Source: Promicromonosporaceae bacterium
GTDB lineage: Bacteria; Actinomycetota; Actinomycetes; Actinomycetales; Cellulomonadaceae
Length of the DNA stretch: 64,000 nucleotides
Direction: 5' to 3'
Assembly: GCA_009783295.1 (NCBI GenBank)
Contig: WRHK01000004.1
Span: 1 to 64,000 of the forward strand
Shown: positions 8,099 to 18,303 of the stretch, piece by piece
Numbering within the stretch: the stretch's first letter is position 1
Layout of the letters: each line of letters starts with the position of its first letter
The notes under the pieces: generated by a model
Databases searched by the model: none
What the model was told of the DNA's origin: nothing
Seen by the model: the letters and a program-made list of their open reading frames with translations, nothing else
Program-made: the position numbers and the translations under genes

Positions 8099-9024
8099 GC
8101 CGCATCGCCGAGTCGCTCTTCTGGATCGGCCGCTACGTGGAGCGCGCGGACGACACCGCGCGGCTCCTCGACGTCCACGTCCAGCTCCTGTCCGAGGACC
8201 CGTGGGCCGAGGAGGAGTTCGCGTGCCGCAGCCTGCTCGCGATCATGGACCACCCCGCCCCGCCGTCCACCGAGGTGGTCGACCGTGAGCTGGTGGTGCG
8301 CCTGCTCGCCCGCGACCGCGCGAACCCGTCGTCCATCGCCGGCTCCTTGGTCATGGCGCGCGAGAACGCCCGCCGGGCCCGCGAGATCCTCTCGACCGAG
8401 CTGTGGGAGACCCTCAACACGACCCGCAACGAGGTGTCGGCCCAGAGCCTGGCGCTGCTGCCGCACGAGTTCTTCACCTGGGTGCGCGGGCGCGCCGCCG
8501 TCGTCGCGGGGATCACGGACTCGGCCACGAGCCGGGACCTGACCTGGCACTTCATGGTGCTCGGCCGTTCGATCGAGCGCGCCGACATGACGGCGCGGCT
8601 GGTCACGACACAGGCCCGGCTGGGGCCGGCCGGCCCGGGCTGGACCACGCTGCTGCGCTCCTGCGGCGCGCACGAGGCGTTCCTGCGTGCCTACCGCGGC
8701 CGCGCGGACGACGACCGTGCCGCCGGGTTCCTGCTGCGCGACCGGCTCTTCCCGCGCTCGATCGTCGCCGCCCTCACGCAGGCCGACGCCGCGCTGCGCG
8801 ACCTCGAGCCTCCCGAGGCGGGTCGCGGCGCGGGCGACGAGGCCCGGCGCGAGCTCGGCATCGTGCGCACCGAGCTGGAGTACGGCCACCTCGACGACCT
8901 GCTCGCGAACCTGCCCGACGTGATGGAGCGCGTCCAGCTCGCGTGCTCCCGCGCCAACGACGCCGTCCGGCGGCGTTACTTCCCGTCGGTCGCGGCGACC
9001 GCGTGGGTGAAGGAGGCACTGTGA
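8092..9024 (+). CDS. Alpha-E domain protein (DUF403/COG2307)
   Basis: The 310-aa, mainly helical protein opens LSRIAESLFWIGRYVERADDTARLLD, the alpha-E signature, and contains the second family motif HFMVLGRSIERADMTARL. GGAGG sits 6-7 nt before the GTG at 8092, and the start overlaps the upstream gene by 7 bp. The biochemical role is unknown. Its invariant neighbours, ATP-grasp upstream and transglutaminase downstream, suggest it is an obligate partner in one complex or pathway. It ends in a GTGA overlap with the transglutaminase. Confidence 0.9.
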   Translation: MLSRIAESLFWIGRYVERADDTARLLDVHVQLLSEDPWAEEEFACRSLLAIMDHPAPPSTEVVDRELVVRLLARDRANPSSIAGSLVMARENARRAREILSTELWETLNTTRNEVSAQSLALLPHEFFTWVRGRAAVVAGITDSATSRDLTWHFMVLGRSIERADMTARLVTTQARLGPAGPGWTTLLRSCGAHEAFLRAYRGRADDDRAAGFLLRDRLFPRSIVAALTQADAALRDLEPPEAGRGAGDEARRELGIVRTELEYGHLDDLLANLPDVMERVQLACSRANDAVRRRYFPSVAATAWVKEAL

Positions 9025-9860
9025 CCGTGCTCCAGGTGGTGCACACCACCCGTCTCGACTACGCGGGCCCGGTGACGGCGTCGTACAACGAGGCCCGCAT
9101 GCGGCCGGTCGACGACCGGGGGCAGCGCGTGCGCTCCGCACGGGTCGACGTCAACCCCCACACGTGGACCGACGAGTACACCGACTACTGGGGCACCACG
9201 GTGACGACGTTCGAGGTGCTGCGCCCGCACGACCAGCTCACGATCGTGGCCGAGGCCGTCGTCGAGCGCGCGCCGGTGCCGGGGCATCCCCTCGTGTGGT
9301 CGTGGTCGGAGCTGGGCGGCGACGTCGTGCTCGACGCCTACGCGGCCTTCCTCTCGCCCACCCCCACCACGCAGGTGCCCGACGACGTCGCCGCGCTGGC
9401 CCTGGCGACCGCCGCCGGGCTCGACCCGGTCGAGGCTGCCGAGGCGATCTGCCTCGCCGTGCGCGACCGGCTCGAGTACGTGCCGGGCGTGACCTCGGTG
9501 CACACGGCCGCGGCGGAGGCGTGGACCGCACGGAAGGGGGTGTGCCAGGACATGGCGCACCTGGCGATCGGGGCGCTGCGCAGCGTGGGCATCCCCGCGC
9601 GGTACGTCTCGGGCTACGTGCACCCGCGCTCGGACGCCGGCGTCGGTGAGGCGGTCCAGGGGGAGTCGCACGCCTGGCTGGAGTTCTGGACGGGCGACTG
9701 GGCCGGGTACGACCCGACCAACCGCCGCCCCGTGGGCAACGACCACGTCGTGGTCGCCCGGGGGCGCGAGTACGGCGACGTGCCGCCCCTCAAGGGCGTC
9801 TACGCGGGGGCGGGGTCGAGCGCGCTCGACGTGACGGTCGAGATCACGCGCGTCGCGTGA
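9021..9860 (+). CDS. Transglutaminase-like cysteine peptidase-fold protein
   Basis: The 279-aa protein has an N-terminal beta domain (QVVHTTRLDYAGPVTASYNEARMRP) characteristic of bacterial transglutaminase-like proteins. The catalytic core follows, with Cys at about residue 175 (KGVCQDMAHL), His at about 217 (ESHAWLEFW) and Asp in GYDPTN. All three triad residues are present, so it is probably active as a peptidase, amidase or cross-linking enzyme. It overlaps the alpha-E gene by 4 bp and is last in the three-gene operon. There is no signal peptide, suggesting cytoplasmic action. Confidence 0.9.
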   Translation: MTVLQVVHTTRLDYAGPVTASYNEARMRPVDDRGQRVRSARVDVNPHTWTDEYTDYWGTTVTTFEVLRPHDQLTIVAEAVVERAPVPGHPLVWSWSELGGDVVLDAYAAFLSPTPTTQVPDDVAALALATAAGLDPVEAAEAICLAVRDRLEYVPGVTSVHTAAAEAWTARKGVCQDMAHLAIGALRSVGIPARYVSGYVHPRSDAGVGEAVQGESHAWLEFWTGDWAGYDPTNRRPVGNDHVVVARGREYGDVPPLKGVYAGAGSSALDVTVEITRVA

Positions 9861-9869
9861 CGTCGCGTC

Positions 9870-10619
9870 TCAGGGGACGATGCCGGCCGCCAGGGCGTCT
9901 GTCAGCGCCGTCGGGTCGCCGTCCACGACGGCGCCCGCGGCGGCCGGGTCGACCCGGCCCCACAGGAGGAGGTCGAGGGCTCGCGCGTCCGCGGTGACGG
10001 TCGCCGCGGCCGGCTCGGGCTCCCGCCCGTCCTCCGCCCCGCCCAGCACCCACACACGCCCCGACCCGGCCTCGCGCAGCCCCACCAGCCGGGCCAGCGG
10101 CGTGATCCGCCCGAGCCGCACCTGTCGCGGCTCGAACACGGTCACCACCTCGTCGACGCCGTCGGCCCAGAGGGCGGGGTCGACGTCGACGACGCCGTCG
10201 AGCACGTCCACGGTCCACGCCCCCGAGCGGGCGGCGGCCAGGTCGCCGAGGTGCACGAGCGTCTCGTGCACCTGCCGCCGGAACCAGAACGACGCCGGCC
10301 CCGGCCCCACGAGGGTGCGCGCCGGAGCGTCCGGCCCGACGCCCGCCAGCGTGTCGCGCAGCGCGGCGGCGTGCTCCGAGTACGACGCCGCCAGGGCGGG
10401 GACGGAGAGCCCGGCCACGTCGAGGTCGTCGTCGCGGCCGCGGTCGCCCTGGGCCATCCCGGCGGCCCAGCGGTGCACGCCCGCCAGGTGCCCGACCAGC
10501 GCGCGGACGCTCCAGCCGCCCAGGCCTGGGATGACGGCGTCGGGGTCGGTCACGGTGATCAGGCGCGCGAAGGCGGCCTGGAGCCGTGCGAGCTCGGCGA
10601 GGTACGCGGCGGGCGTCAT
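9870..10619 (-). CDS. DinB-like / maleylpyruvate-isomerase N-terminal domain protein
   Basis: The 249-aa protein starts with a four-helix mycothiol-dependent metalloenzyme-like domain (WSVRALVGHLAGVHRWA). H53-type histidines plus later acidic and His residues (RQVHETLVHLGDL) form the expected metal site. The C-terminal half resembles the SCP-2-like domain often fused to it. Family members use mycothiol in detoxification; the substrate here is unknown. It is convergent with the transglutaminase gene (9 bp between stops). The minus-strand -10 TAGCGT (10626-10631) lies 6 nt before its ATG, again leaderless. Confidence 0.75.
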   Translation of the reverse strand: MTPAAYLAELARLQAAFARLITVTDPDAVIPGLGGWSVRALVGHLAGVHRWAAGMAQGDRGRDDDLDVAGLSVPALAASYSEHAAALRDTLAGVGPDAPARTLVGPGPASFWFRRQVHETLVHLGDLAAARSGAWTVDVLDGVVDVDPALWADGVDEVVTVFEPRQVRLGRITPLARLVGLREAGSGRVWVLGGAEDGREPEPAAATVTADARALDLLLWGRVDPAAAGAVVDGDPTALTDALAAGIVP

Positions 10620-10625
10620 GGCGGC

Positions 10626-10631
10626 ACGCTA
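10626..10631 (-). promoter_or_regulatory. -10 hexamer TAGCGT of the DinB-like gene
   Basis: On the minus strand TAGCGT is followed by 6 nt and the ATG at 10619. No Shine-Dalgarno-like element is present. Confidence 0.45.
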
Positions 10632-10678
10632 GCGGGACGACGCCGCGCGCGGGCGTCCCAAATTCAGGCATAGGGGAT

Positions 10679-10706
10679 TTCCTGACCAGATCGCCGCTGC
10701 TACGGT
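10679..10706 (+). promoter_or_regulatory. Promoter of the ferric-reductase-like gene (TTCCTG - 16 nt - TACGGT)
   Basis: TACGGT at 10701-10706 lies 7 nt before the ATG at 10714, with a possible -35 TTCCTG at 10679. The preceding 10659-10685 stretch is unusually A/T-rich and contains TCAGG and CCTGA as inverted half-sites, a possible operator. Confidence 0.4.
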
Positions 10707-10713
10707 GCGGGCG

Positions 10714-12093
10714 ATGACGACGACGGCGCAGCTGCGGCACGCCCCGAGCCCGGTCCGCCGGGCGCGCGGGTTCCGCCGGCCGACCCGCGGGGTGCTCGCC
10801 AGGGTCGTGCTGCGCGCGGCGGTGCCGCTGGGCGCGGTGGCCGTGGCGGCGTTCTGGTACTCCGGGGCGCGGCCGCAGACGACTCCGGCGGTGCTGTTCG
10901 CGAACGGTGGCGAGCTGTGCGGCCTGCTCGGCTCCTACCTGGTGTGCGTGCTGCTGGTGCTGGTCTCGCGCGCCCCGTGGGTCGAGCGGGTGTTCGGGCT
11001 CGACCACCTGGTGGGGTGGCACCGCAGCCTCGGCACCACCGTGGTGCTGCTGGTCGGCACGCACGTGGTGCTCGCTTCCGTGGGCGGGGTGTTCCGCGAC
11101 TCGAACCCGCTGTGGGCCGAGGTGCCGCACATGCTGGTCACCGTCCCGGACCTCGAGGCCGGGTGGGTGGGGACCGGCCTGTTCCTGCTCGGCGGGTTGG
11201 CGAGCTCGCGGGTGCTGCGGCGCGTGCTGCGGTACGAGACCTGGTGGACCCTCCACCTCGCCCTGTACGTGGGCATCTACCTGGGGTTCTGGCACCAGCT
11301 CACGGCGGGGTTCCACTTCGTGTCGAACCCGGCGGCACGCCTCGCCTGGATCCTGCTGTACTCGGCTGCGGGCGCGACGGTGGTGACGTGGCGCGTGATC
11401 CGGCCGCTGTGGCGCCTGCGCCGGCACGTCTTCCAGATCGAGAAGGTGGTCGCCGAGACGCCGCGCACCACGAGCGTGTGGCTGGTGGGCGACCACGTCG
11501 AGGAGCTCGGGGTGCGGGCCGGCCAGTTCTTCCTGGTCAAGTTCCTCACCTTCGGGCACCTGGTCACGGCGCACCCGTACTCGGTCTCGGGGACCATCGA
11601 CGGCCGGATCCGGTTCACGATCGGCCACCTCGGCAACCACTCGTCGGCCGTGGGGCGGCTTCGCGTGGGAACGCACGTGCTGCTCGAGGGGCCGTTCGGG
11701 CGGTTCACGGCCGAGCGGTCGCGGGCCGAGAAGCTGCTGCTCGTCGCGGGCGGCGCCGGCGTCGGGCCGATCCGCGCGCTCGCCGAGGAGCTCGACCGGG
11801 CGGGGCGCGACGTCGTCGTGCTGCACCGGGCCAGCACGCCCGAGGAGCTGGCGCTCGGCGGTGAGCTCGGCATCGCGCTCGAGCACCGGTACATCCCGCT
11901 CGTGGGCCGCCGCAAGGAGCTGGGCTACGACCCGCTGGGCCACCGGAACGTGGCCCGCCAGGTGCCCGACGTCGCCGAGCGCGAGGTGTTCTTCTGCGGG
12001 TCCCCCGGGATGGCGGACACCCTGCTGCGCACCTGCCGCAAGCTGCGGATCCCGCCGCAGGCCGTCCACTTCGAGGAGCTGAGCTTTTCATGA
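10714..12093 (+). CDS. Ferric reductase-like transmembrane FAD/NAD(P)H oxidoreductase
   Basis: The 459-aa protein has about six N-terminal membrane helices with haem-ligand-like histidines (HLVGWHRSLGTT, GTHVVL, WTLHLALYVG). A cytoplasmic ferredoxin-reductase module follows, with the FAD motif HPYSVSG and nucleotide loop GGAGVGPIRALAEEL, ending FCGSPGMADTLL. Relatives move electrons from NAD(P)H across the membrane to metals or oxygen. The ATG at 10714 is preferred over the GTG at 10705 because the latter overlaps the -10. It overlaps a downstream microprotein gene by 4 bp. Confidence 0.85.
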   Translation: MTTTAQLRHAPSPVRRARGFRRPTRGVLARVVLRAAVPLGAVAVAAFWYSGARPQTTPAVLFANGGELCGLLGSYLVCVLLVLVSRAPWVERVFGLDHLVGWHRSLGTTVVLLVGTHVVLASVGGVFRDSNPLWAEVPHMLVTVPDLEAGWVGTGLFLLGGLASSRVLRRVLRYETWWTLHLALYVGIYLGFWHQLTAGFHFVSNPAARLAWILLYSAAGATVVTWRVIRPLWRLRRHVFQIEKVVAETPRTTSVWLVGDHVEELGVRAGQFFLVKFLTFGHLVTAHPYSVSGTIDGRIRFTIGHLGNHSSAVGRLRVGTHVLLEGPFGRFTAERSRAEKLLLVAGGAGVGPIRALAEELDRAGRDVVVLHRASTPEELALGGELGIALEHRYIPLVGRRKELGYDPLGHRNVARQVPDVAEREVFFCGSPGMADTLLRTCRKLRIPPQAVHFEELSFS

Positions 12094-12239
12094 GGTCACG
12101 TTGGCGCGGGACCCGGATCTTCCTGGTGACGTTCTTGCTGATCGCGGGCCTGGCATGCGGCCGGTACGAGCTCTCCGTGGACCCGGCGGCGCCCTCCCAG
12201 GCGGTCGGCTGGCTGCAGGCGCACCTTCCGGGCCGGTGA
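12090..12239 (+). CDS. 49-aa single-span membrane microprotein coupled to the ferric-reductase-like gene
   Basis: The start codon ATG overlaps the upstream TGA (ATGA). The peptide begins MRSRWRGTRIFLVTFLLIAG, a basic start followed by a hydrophobic helix and then LACGRYELSV with a single cysteine. It ends in a short amphipathic stretch (SQAVGWLQAHL). The cysteine context is not a good lipobox. It may anchor or assist the oxidoreductase, or be an FMN-binding-protein remnant as seen near some relatives; both are inference. I do not recognise a named family. Confidence 0.6.
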   Translation: MRSRWRGTRIFLVTFLLIAGLACGRYELSVDPAAPSQAVGWLQAHLPGR

Positions 12240-12305
12240 GGCGCGCTCGCGTGAAAGAATGTCTGGGCCATCCGGCAGAACAGTCGATCCAGAAGCGAGT
12301 ACGCG

Positions 12306-14168
<1,863 letters not shown>

Positions 14169-14171
14169 CGC

Positions 14172-15434
14172 ATGCCGCAGCTCCCCGAGGGCGTCCCCGT
14201 GCCCGACGACGGCGCCCTGCCGGCCTGGGTGGTCGGGTCGCACCCCACGCGGTTCGGCGTGTACGTCCACGTGCCGTTCTGCTCCGTGCGGTGCGGGTAC
14301 TGCGACTTCAACACGTACACGGCCAGCGAGCTGGGCGGCGGCGCCTCCCAGCATTCCTACGCGACGACGGCGCTGTCCGAGGTGACGCTCGCGCGCCGCG
14401 TGCTGGACGACGCCGGGCTGGGGGAGCGGCCCGTCTCCACGGTGTTCTTCGGCGGCGGCACGCCCACGATGCTCCCGGCGTCGGACCTGGTGCGGATCCT
14501 GGGCGGCGTCCGCGACGCCTGGGGCCTGGCCGACGACGCCGAGGTCACCACCGAGGCCAACCCGGACTCGGTGACCCCGCAGTCGCTCGCGGAGCTGCGG
14601 GCCGGCGGCTTCACGCGGGTGTCGTTCGGCATGCAGTCGGCGGTGCCGCACGTGCTCGCCACGCTCGACCGCACGCACGACCCGCTGCGCATCCCCGACG
14701 TGGTGCGCTGGGCGCGCGACGCCGGCCTGGACGTCAGCCTCGACCTCATCTACGGCACGCCCGGCGAGACGCTCGACGACTGGCGCGCGTCCCTGGAGGC
14801 GGCGATCGCCACCGACGTCGACCACGTCTCGGCGTACGCGCTGGTCGTGGAGCCCGGTACCAAGATGGGCGCCCAGGTGAAGCGCGGCCTGCTGCCCCTG
14901 CCCGACGAGGACGACCAGGCCACCAAGTACGAGCTCGCCGACGCGCTCCTGGCGGCGGCCGGGTACGAGTGGTACGAGGTGAGCAACTGGGCGCGCGGCG
15001 GCATCGAGGGCCCGCACGCCTGCCGGCACAACCTCGCCTACTGGCGCGGCGACGACTGGTGGGGCGTCGGCCCGGGCGCGCACTCGTACGTCGCGGGTGC
15101 GCACCCCGAGCACGCGGGCGTGCGTTGGTGGAACGTCAAGCACCCCCGCCGCTACGCCGCGCTGCTCGAGGACGGCCGCTCCCCGGGCGCGGCCCGCGAG
15201 CTGCTCACGCACGAGGACGGCGAGCTCGAGCGCGTCATGCTGCAGGTGCGCCTGAGCGAGGGCCTGCCGCTCGACGCGCTGACGCCGTCGGCCCGCACCG
15301 CCGTCGCCACCCTGGTGGGGCAGGGGCTGCTGGACGGCCGCGCGGCGCTCGGCGCCGACGGCCGGGACCGCCGCGCCCTGCTGACGCTGCGCGGCCGCCT
15401 GCTGGCCGACGCCGTGGTGCGCGCCCTGACCTGA
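14172..15434 (+). CDS. hemW: HemW-type radical SAM haem chaperone / coproporphyrinogen III oxidase-like protein
   Basis: The 420-aa protein binds a 4Fe-4S cluster through C37, C41 and C44 (PFCSVRCGYCDFNTY), with the glycine-rich SAM site VFFGGGTPTM and a C-terminal HemN domain. HemW-type proteins lack the extra cysteine of true HemN (C-x3-C-x2-C-x-C). Here the position after CGYCD is F, consistent with HemW. These proteins deliver haem rather than make it. It is cotranscribed with lepA (3 bp gap) and convergent with the DUF4870 gene (12 bp gap). Confidence 0.88.
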   Translation: MPQLPEGVPVPDDGALPAWVVGSHPTRFGVYVHVPFCSVRCGYCDFNTYTASELGGGASQHSYATTALSEVTLARRVLDDAGLGERPVSTVFFGGGTPTMLPASDLVRILGGVRDAWGLADDAEVTTEANPDSVTPQSLAELRAGGFTRVSFGMQSAVPHVLATLDRTHDPLRIPDVVRWARDAGLDVSLDLIYGTPGETLDDWRASLEAAIATDVDHVSAYALVVEPGTKMGAQVKRGLLPLPDEDDQATKYELADALLAAAGYEWYEVSNWARGGIEGPHACRHNLAYWRGDDWWGVGPGAHSYVAGAHPEHAGVRWWNVKHPRRYAALLEDGRSPGAARELLTHEDGELERVMLQVRLSEGLPLDALTPSARTAVATLVGQGLLDGRAALGADGRDRRALLTLRGRLLADAVVRALT

Positions 15435-15446
15435 GCCGGGAGCGGG

Positions 15447-15863
15447 TCAGCGCACGAAGCGGATGCACACCGGGTAGCGGTACGGCTCGCCGCGGTAGGC
15501 GCGCACCGCGCCCTGGATGCCGAACACCAGGGAAAGCACCAGCGCGGCCAGCAGCACGAAGGCGCCGATGATCAGCACGATCGTGGCGAAGCCGACGACC
15601 ACCGCGATGAGCACGGTGAGCTGGAAGTTCAGCGCCTCCTTCGCCTGGTCGTCGACCAGCCAGCTGCGGTGGCGGAACACCAGCCAGATGACCAGCGGCG
15701 CGACGAACGACAGGCTGCCGCCGCTCACCGCCCAGATCACCAGCGGCAGCCAGTGCGCGGCGGAGGCCCACATGCGGGCGTCGCTCTCGAGCATCGGGGC
15801 GGGGGGCGGTGCGTAGTACCCGCCGCCCGGCGGTCCGGCGGGCGGCTGCTGCTGGTTGCTCAC
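15447..15863 (-). CDS. DUF4870 family small membrane protein
   Basis: The 138-aa protein has a Pro/Gly/Gln-rich N-terminus (QQQPPAGPPGGGYYAPPP) and then the DUF4870 body. That body comprises an ARMWASAAHWLPL helix, an FRHRSWLVDDQAKEALNFQL motif between membrane segments, and a terminal YPVCIRF. Three membrane spans are likely. No biochemical role is known. The GTG start at 15863 lies 6 nt after minus-strand TAGCGT (15870-15875), a leaderless arrangement. Confidence 0.82.
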   Translation of the reverse strand: MSNQQQPPAGPPGGGYYAPPPAPMLESDARMWASAAHWLPLVIWAVSGGSLSFVAPLVIWLVFRHRSWLVDDQAKEALNFQLTVLIAVVVGFATIVLIIGAFVLLAALVLSLVFGIQGAVRAYRGEPYRYPVCIRFVR

Positions 15864-15869
15864 GGCCCC

Positions 15870-15875
15870 ACGCTA
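15870..15875 (-). promoter_or_regulatory. -10 hexamer TAGCGT of the DUF4870 gene
   Basis: Minus-strand TAGCGT, 6 nt, then GTG at 15863. It supports the chosen start. Confidence 0.45.
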
Positions 15876-15954
15876 GAGCCCGACGGCGCCTCCCGCCTGC
15901 ACACATGTCGCTCCTGCACTAGCGCCGAGGCGCCCGGAGCGGAACGCTGGGGTC

Positions 15955-17088
15955 ATGAGCGACCCCTATGCCACCCCGCCGCCCGCCGACCCGGACGAGC
16001 CGAAGCAGCCGACACCGCCGTCGGAGCCGGAGCAGCCCCAGCCCGCCGCGCCCGCCGGCCAGCCCGAGCCGACCCGGCCCGGGCCGCCCGCGGCCCCGCC
16101 GTACGGGCAGCCCGCGCAGCCGCAGCCGCCGTACGGCCAGCCGCAGCAGCCCGGCTACGGCCAGCCCGCGCAGCCCCAGCAGCCCTACGGCCAGCCGCCT
16201 CAGCAGCCCGGCTACGGCCAGCCCGGGTACGGCCAGCCTGGCTACGGTCAGCCTGGCTACGGTCAGCCCGCCGCCCCGCAGCAGCCCTACGGCCAGCCGC
16301 GGTACGGCCAGCCCGGCCCCACCCCGCCCGGGTACGGCCAGCCGCCGCAGGGCCCGCCCACCTACGGCCAGTACAGCCCGTACCCCGCGGCGCCGGCGAG
16401 CCCGTACGCGCCCGTGGCCCCGCAGCTGCGCGTCGGTGACGCGCTGCGCTTCGCGTGGTCGAAGTTCACCCGCAACTGGGTCGCGTGGGTGGTGTTCTTC
16501 CTGGTCCTGTTCGCCATCTCGGTGCTGTTGTCGGCGCCGCTCAGCGGTCAGTACGGGGACTGGGTACGCCGCCTCACGAGCACCCCGGCGGGCGAGTCGC
16601 CCAACCTCACGTTCGGCTTCTCGGCCGGCGCGATCCTGCTCGGGCTGCTGGGCGCGCTGGTCAGCGCGGTGCTCGAGGTGTTCGCGTGGAACGGTGCGCT
16701 GCGCGAGGCTGACGGCGCCCGCCCCTCGCTCGGGTCGTTCTTCAGCGCCCAGCGCGTCGGCCCGGCGATCCTGACCGCGATCATCGTCTCGGTCGGCGCG
16801 GCCATCGCGAGCTTCATCCCCCTCGGCGGCATCGCGTGGGCGATCTTCACGGTGTTCACGCTGCCGTTCGTGCTCGACCAGAACCGCCCGCCGTTCGGCG
16901 CGATCGGCGAGAGCTTCCGCACGGTGGGCAAGAACTTCGGGTCGGTGTTCCTGCTGCTGCTCACGCTCGTGGGCATCAACATCGTGGGCGCGATCGCGCT
17001 GGTGGTCGGCCTGCTCGTGACGGTCCCGCTGTCGTTGCTGGCGATGGCGTACGCGTTCCGCCGCCTCGCGGGCGGCACGATCGTCTGA
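15955..17088 (+). CDS. Proline/glutamine-rich YGQP-repeat membrane protein
   Basis: The 377-aa protein has about 150 residues of disordered P/Q/G/Y sequence with many PGYGQP or PYGQP units. Four adjacent copies are near residues 86-105, DNA 16208-16270. A C-terminal domain of four to five membrane helices follows ([20 protein letters not shown] onward), similar in kind to DUF975/glycerophosphodiester-phosphodiesterase-type membrane modules. Function is not known. Low-complexity YGQP tails occur on many actinobacterial envelope proteins and may bind partners. Unit number probably varies between strains. Confidence 0.75.
   Translation: MSDPYATPPPADPDEPKQPTPPSEPEQPQPAAPAGQPEPTRPGPPAAPPYGQPAQPQPPYGQPQQPGYGQPAQPQQPYGQPPQQPGYGQPGYGQPGYGQPGYGQPAAPQQPYGQPRYGQPGPTPPGYGQPPQGPPTYGQYSPYPAAPASPYAPVAPQLRVGDALRFAWSKFTRNWVAWVVFFLVLFAISVLLSAPLSGQYGDWVRRLTSTPAGESPNLTFGFSAGAILLGLLGALVSAVLEVFAWNGALREADGARPSLGSFFSAQRVGPAILTAIIVSVGAAIASFIPLGGIAWAIFTVFTLPFVLDQNRPPFGAIGESFRTVGKNFGSVFLLLLTLVGINIVGAIALVVGLLVTVPLSLLAMAYAFRRLAGGTIV
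16081..16370 (+). repeat. TACGGCCAGCC(N) tandem coding repeat (YGQP units)
   Basis: About a dozen imperfect 12-24 bp units built on TACGGCCAGCC encode YGQP. Four near-identical 15-bp units (GGCTACGGTCAGCCT type) stand together at about 16208-16270, suggesting slippage or unequal exchange. Confidence 0.75.
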
Positions 17089-17094
17089 CGACCG

Positions 17095-17940
17095 TCAGGC
17101 GGTCACGAAGTCGATGAGCTCCTCGACCCGGCCCAGCAGGGCCGGGTCGAGGTCTCTGTAGTCGCGCACGGAGCGCAGGATGCGCTGCCACGCCCGCGCC
17201 ACGTCCTCCTGGCCCTCGGCGGGCCAGCCGAGCGAGCGCAGGATGCCGCGCTTCCACTCGACGCCCCGCTCGATGACGGGCCACGTCTCCAGCCCCAGCC
17301 GCGATGCGCGCACGGCCTGCCACACGTCCACGTAGGGGTGGCCCAGCACCAGCACGGTCCCGGCGGGCACGGTGCGCAGGGCCTCGTCGGCCAGGCGCCG
17401 CTCCTTGGAGCCCGGCACCAGGTGGTCGACGAGCACGCCGACGCGCCGGTCCGGCGTCGGGCGGAAGTCCGCGAGGGCGGCCGTGAGGTTGTCGACGCCG
17501 TCGAGCAGCTCGACGACCACGCCCTCGACGCGCAGGTCGTCGCCCCACACCTTCTCGACGAGCTCGGCGTCGTGCTTGCCCTCGACCCAGATGCGCGACC
17601 CGCGGGCGACCCGGGCGCGGGCCCCGTGCACGGCCACGGACCCGGACGCGGTGCGCGTCGGCGGGGCGGGGGCGCGCGAGGTGACGGGCGCGGTGAGGAC
17701 GACGGGCGCGCCGTCGACCCAGAACCCCGGGCCCAGCGGGAACGACCGCGTGCGGCCGTGCCGGTCCTCGAGCACCACCAGGTGGATGCCGCCCGACTTC
17801 TCGACCCGCACGACGGCGCCCACCCAGCCGGTCTGGACCTCCTCGACCACCAGGCCCGGGTCTGCGGGCTGGGGTCGTGACGTGGGTCGGGCGCGGTGGG
17901 TGGGCGAGGTCAGGGCGTCCGGGCCGTAGCGGTCGTGCAC
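17095..17940 (-). CDS. DUF3097 family protein
   Basis: The 281-aa actinobacterial protein starts VHDRYGPDAL. Family stretches include LVVEEVQTGWVGAVVRVEKSG, RTRSFPLGPGFWVDGAPV, and a RIWVEGKHDAELVEKVWGDD block resembling a Toprim-like nucleotide or metal site. LVDHLVPGSKERR and GHPYVDVWQAVR follow. The catalytic role is unknown to me. The GTG at 17940 was chosen from family-like length and from TAGAGT (minus strand, 17948-17953) located 7 nt upstream. It is convergent with the YGQP membrane protein gene (6 bp gap). Confidence 0.85.
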   Translation of the reverse strand: MHDRYGPDALTSPTHRARPTSRPQPADPGLVVEEVQTGWVGAVVRVEKSGGIHLVVLEDRHGRTRSFPLGPGFWVDGAPVVLTAPVTSRAPAPPTRTASGSVAVHGARARVARGSRIWVEGKHDAELVEKVWGDDLRVEGVVVELLDGVDNLTAALADFRPTPDRRVGVLVDHLVPGSKERRLADEALRTVPAGTVLVLGHPYVDVWQAVRASRLGLETWPVIERGVEWKRGILRSLGWPAEGQEDVARAWQRILRSVRDYRDLDPALLGRVEELIDFVTA

Positions 17941-17947
17941 GCCCGGG

Positions 17948-17953
17948 ACTCTA
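17948..17953 (-). promoter_or_regulatory. -10 hexamer TAGAGT of the DUF3097 gene
   Basis: Minus-strand TAGAGT, 7 nt, then GTG at 17940. This is a leaderless pattern that overlaps the 3' end of the neighbouring microprotein gene's flank. Confidence 0.45.
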
Positions 17954-17962
17954 TGAGGGGTG

Positions 17963-18121
17963 TCAGTGGGTACGGCGCTTCGCCACGCCGACCAGGCGGC
18001 GACGGCGGTGCCGGCGGATCTGCTGGGCGGGGCGCTCGGCGGCCTGCCGGCGGTGCTCGGCCTCGATGGCCCGCTGCTGCTCCGCGGCGCGCCAGGTGAT
18101 GACGTACGACTGTGCGTCCAT
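17963..18121 (-). CDS. 52-aa basic microprotein related to the one at 21171-21371
   Basis: The peptide begins MDAQSYVITWRAAEQQRAIE and ends in an Arg-rich tail. A good AAGGAG lies 7-8 nt upstream of the ATG at 18121. The pattern MDxxxYxxxxRAxxxxxxEAxxAERRxA is shared with the microprotein encoded upstream of the LuxR regulator, suggesting paralogy. The two flank that regulator gene on the same strand. Function is unknown; a helical RNA-, DNA- or protein-binding adaptor would fit the composition, but this is only inference. Confidence 0.6.
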   Translation of the reverse strand: MDAQSYVITWRAAEQQRAIEAEHRRQAAERPAQQIRRHRRRRLVGVAKRRTH

Positions 18122-18187
18122 GGGGTGCTCCTTCGTCGTGCGGACGGGGTGTGTCCGCCGTGTCGTCCGGGACGACGCTGTGGCGTC

Positions 18188-18204
18188 GTCGCCGGGCCGG
18201 CGAC
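18188..18204 (-). terminator. G+C-rich hairpin between the LuxR gene and the microprotein gene
   Basis: GTCGCCGG and CCGGCGAC are perfect 8-nt arms around one base, about 100 bp beyond the LuxR-type gene's stop. No U tract is visible, so termination is tentative. Confidence 0.3.
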
Positions 18205-18303
18205 CTCGCGCCGGCACCTCCATTGTGCCATCCCCAGAGGCCTCTTGGCGCGCTCCGACGCCACATGTTGATGCAGGTCACACCGCGTTTCTGAAGCCAC
18301 GAT

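Noticed and set aside
16081-16370. Minisatellite repeat of non-coding or mobile origin
   Set aside because: The units keep the reading frame and encode the YGQP low-complexity tail typical of actinobacterial envelope proteins.
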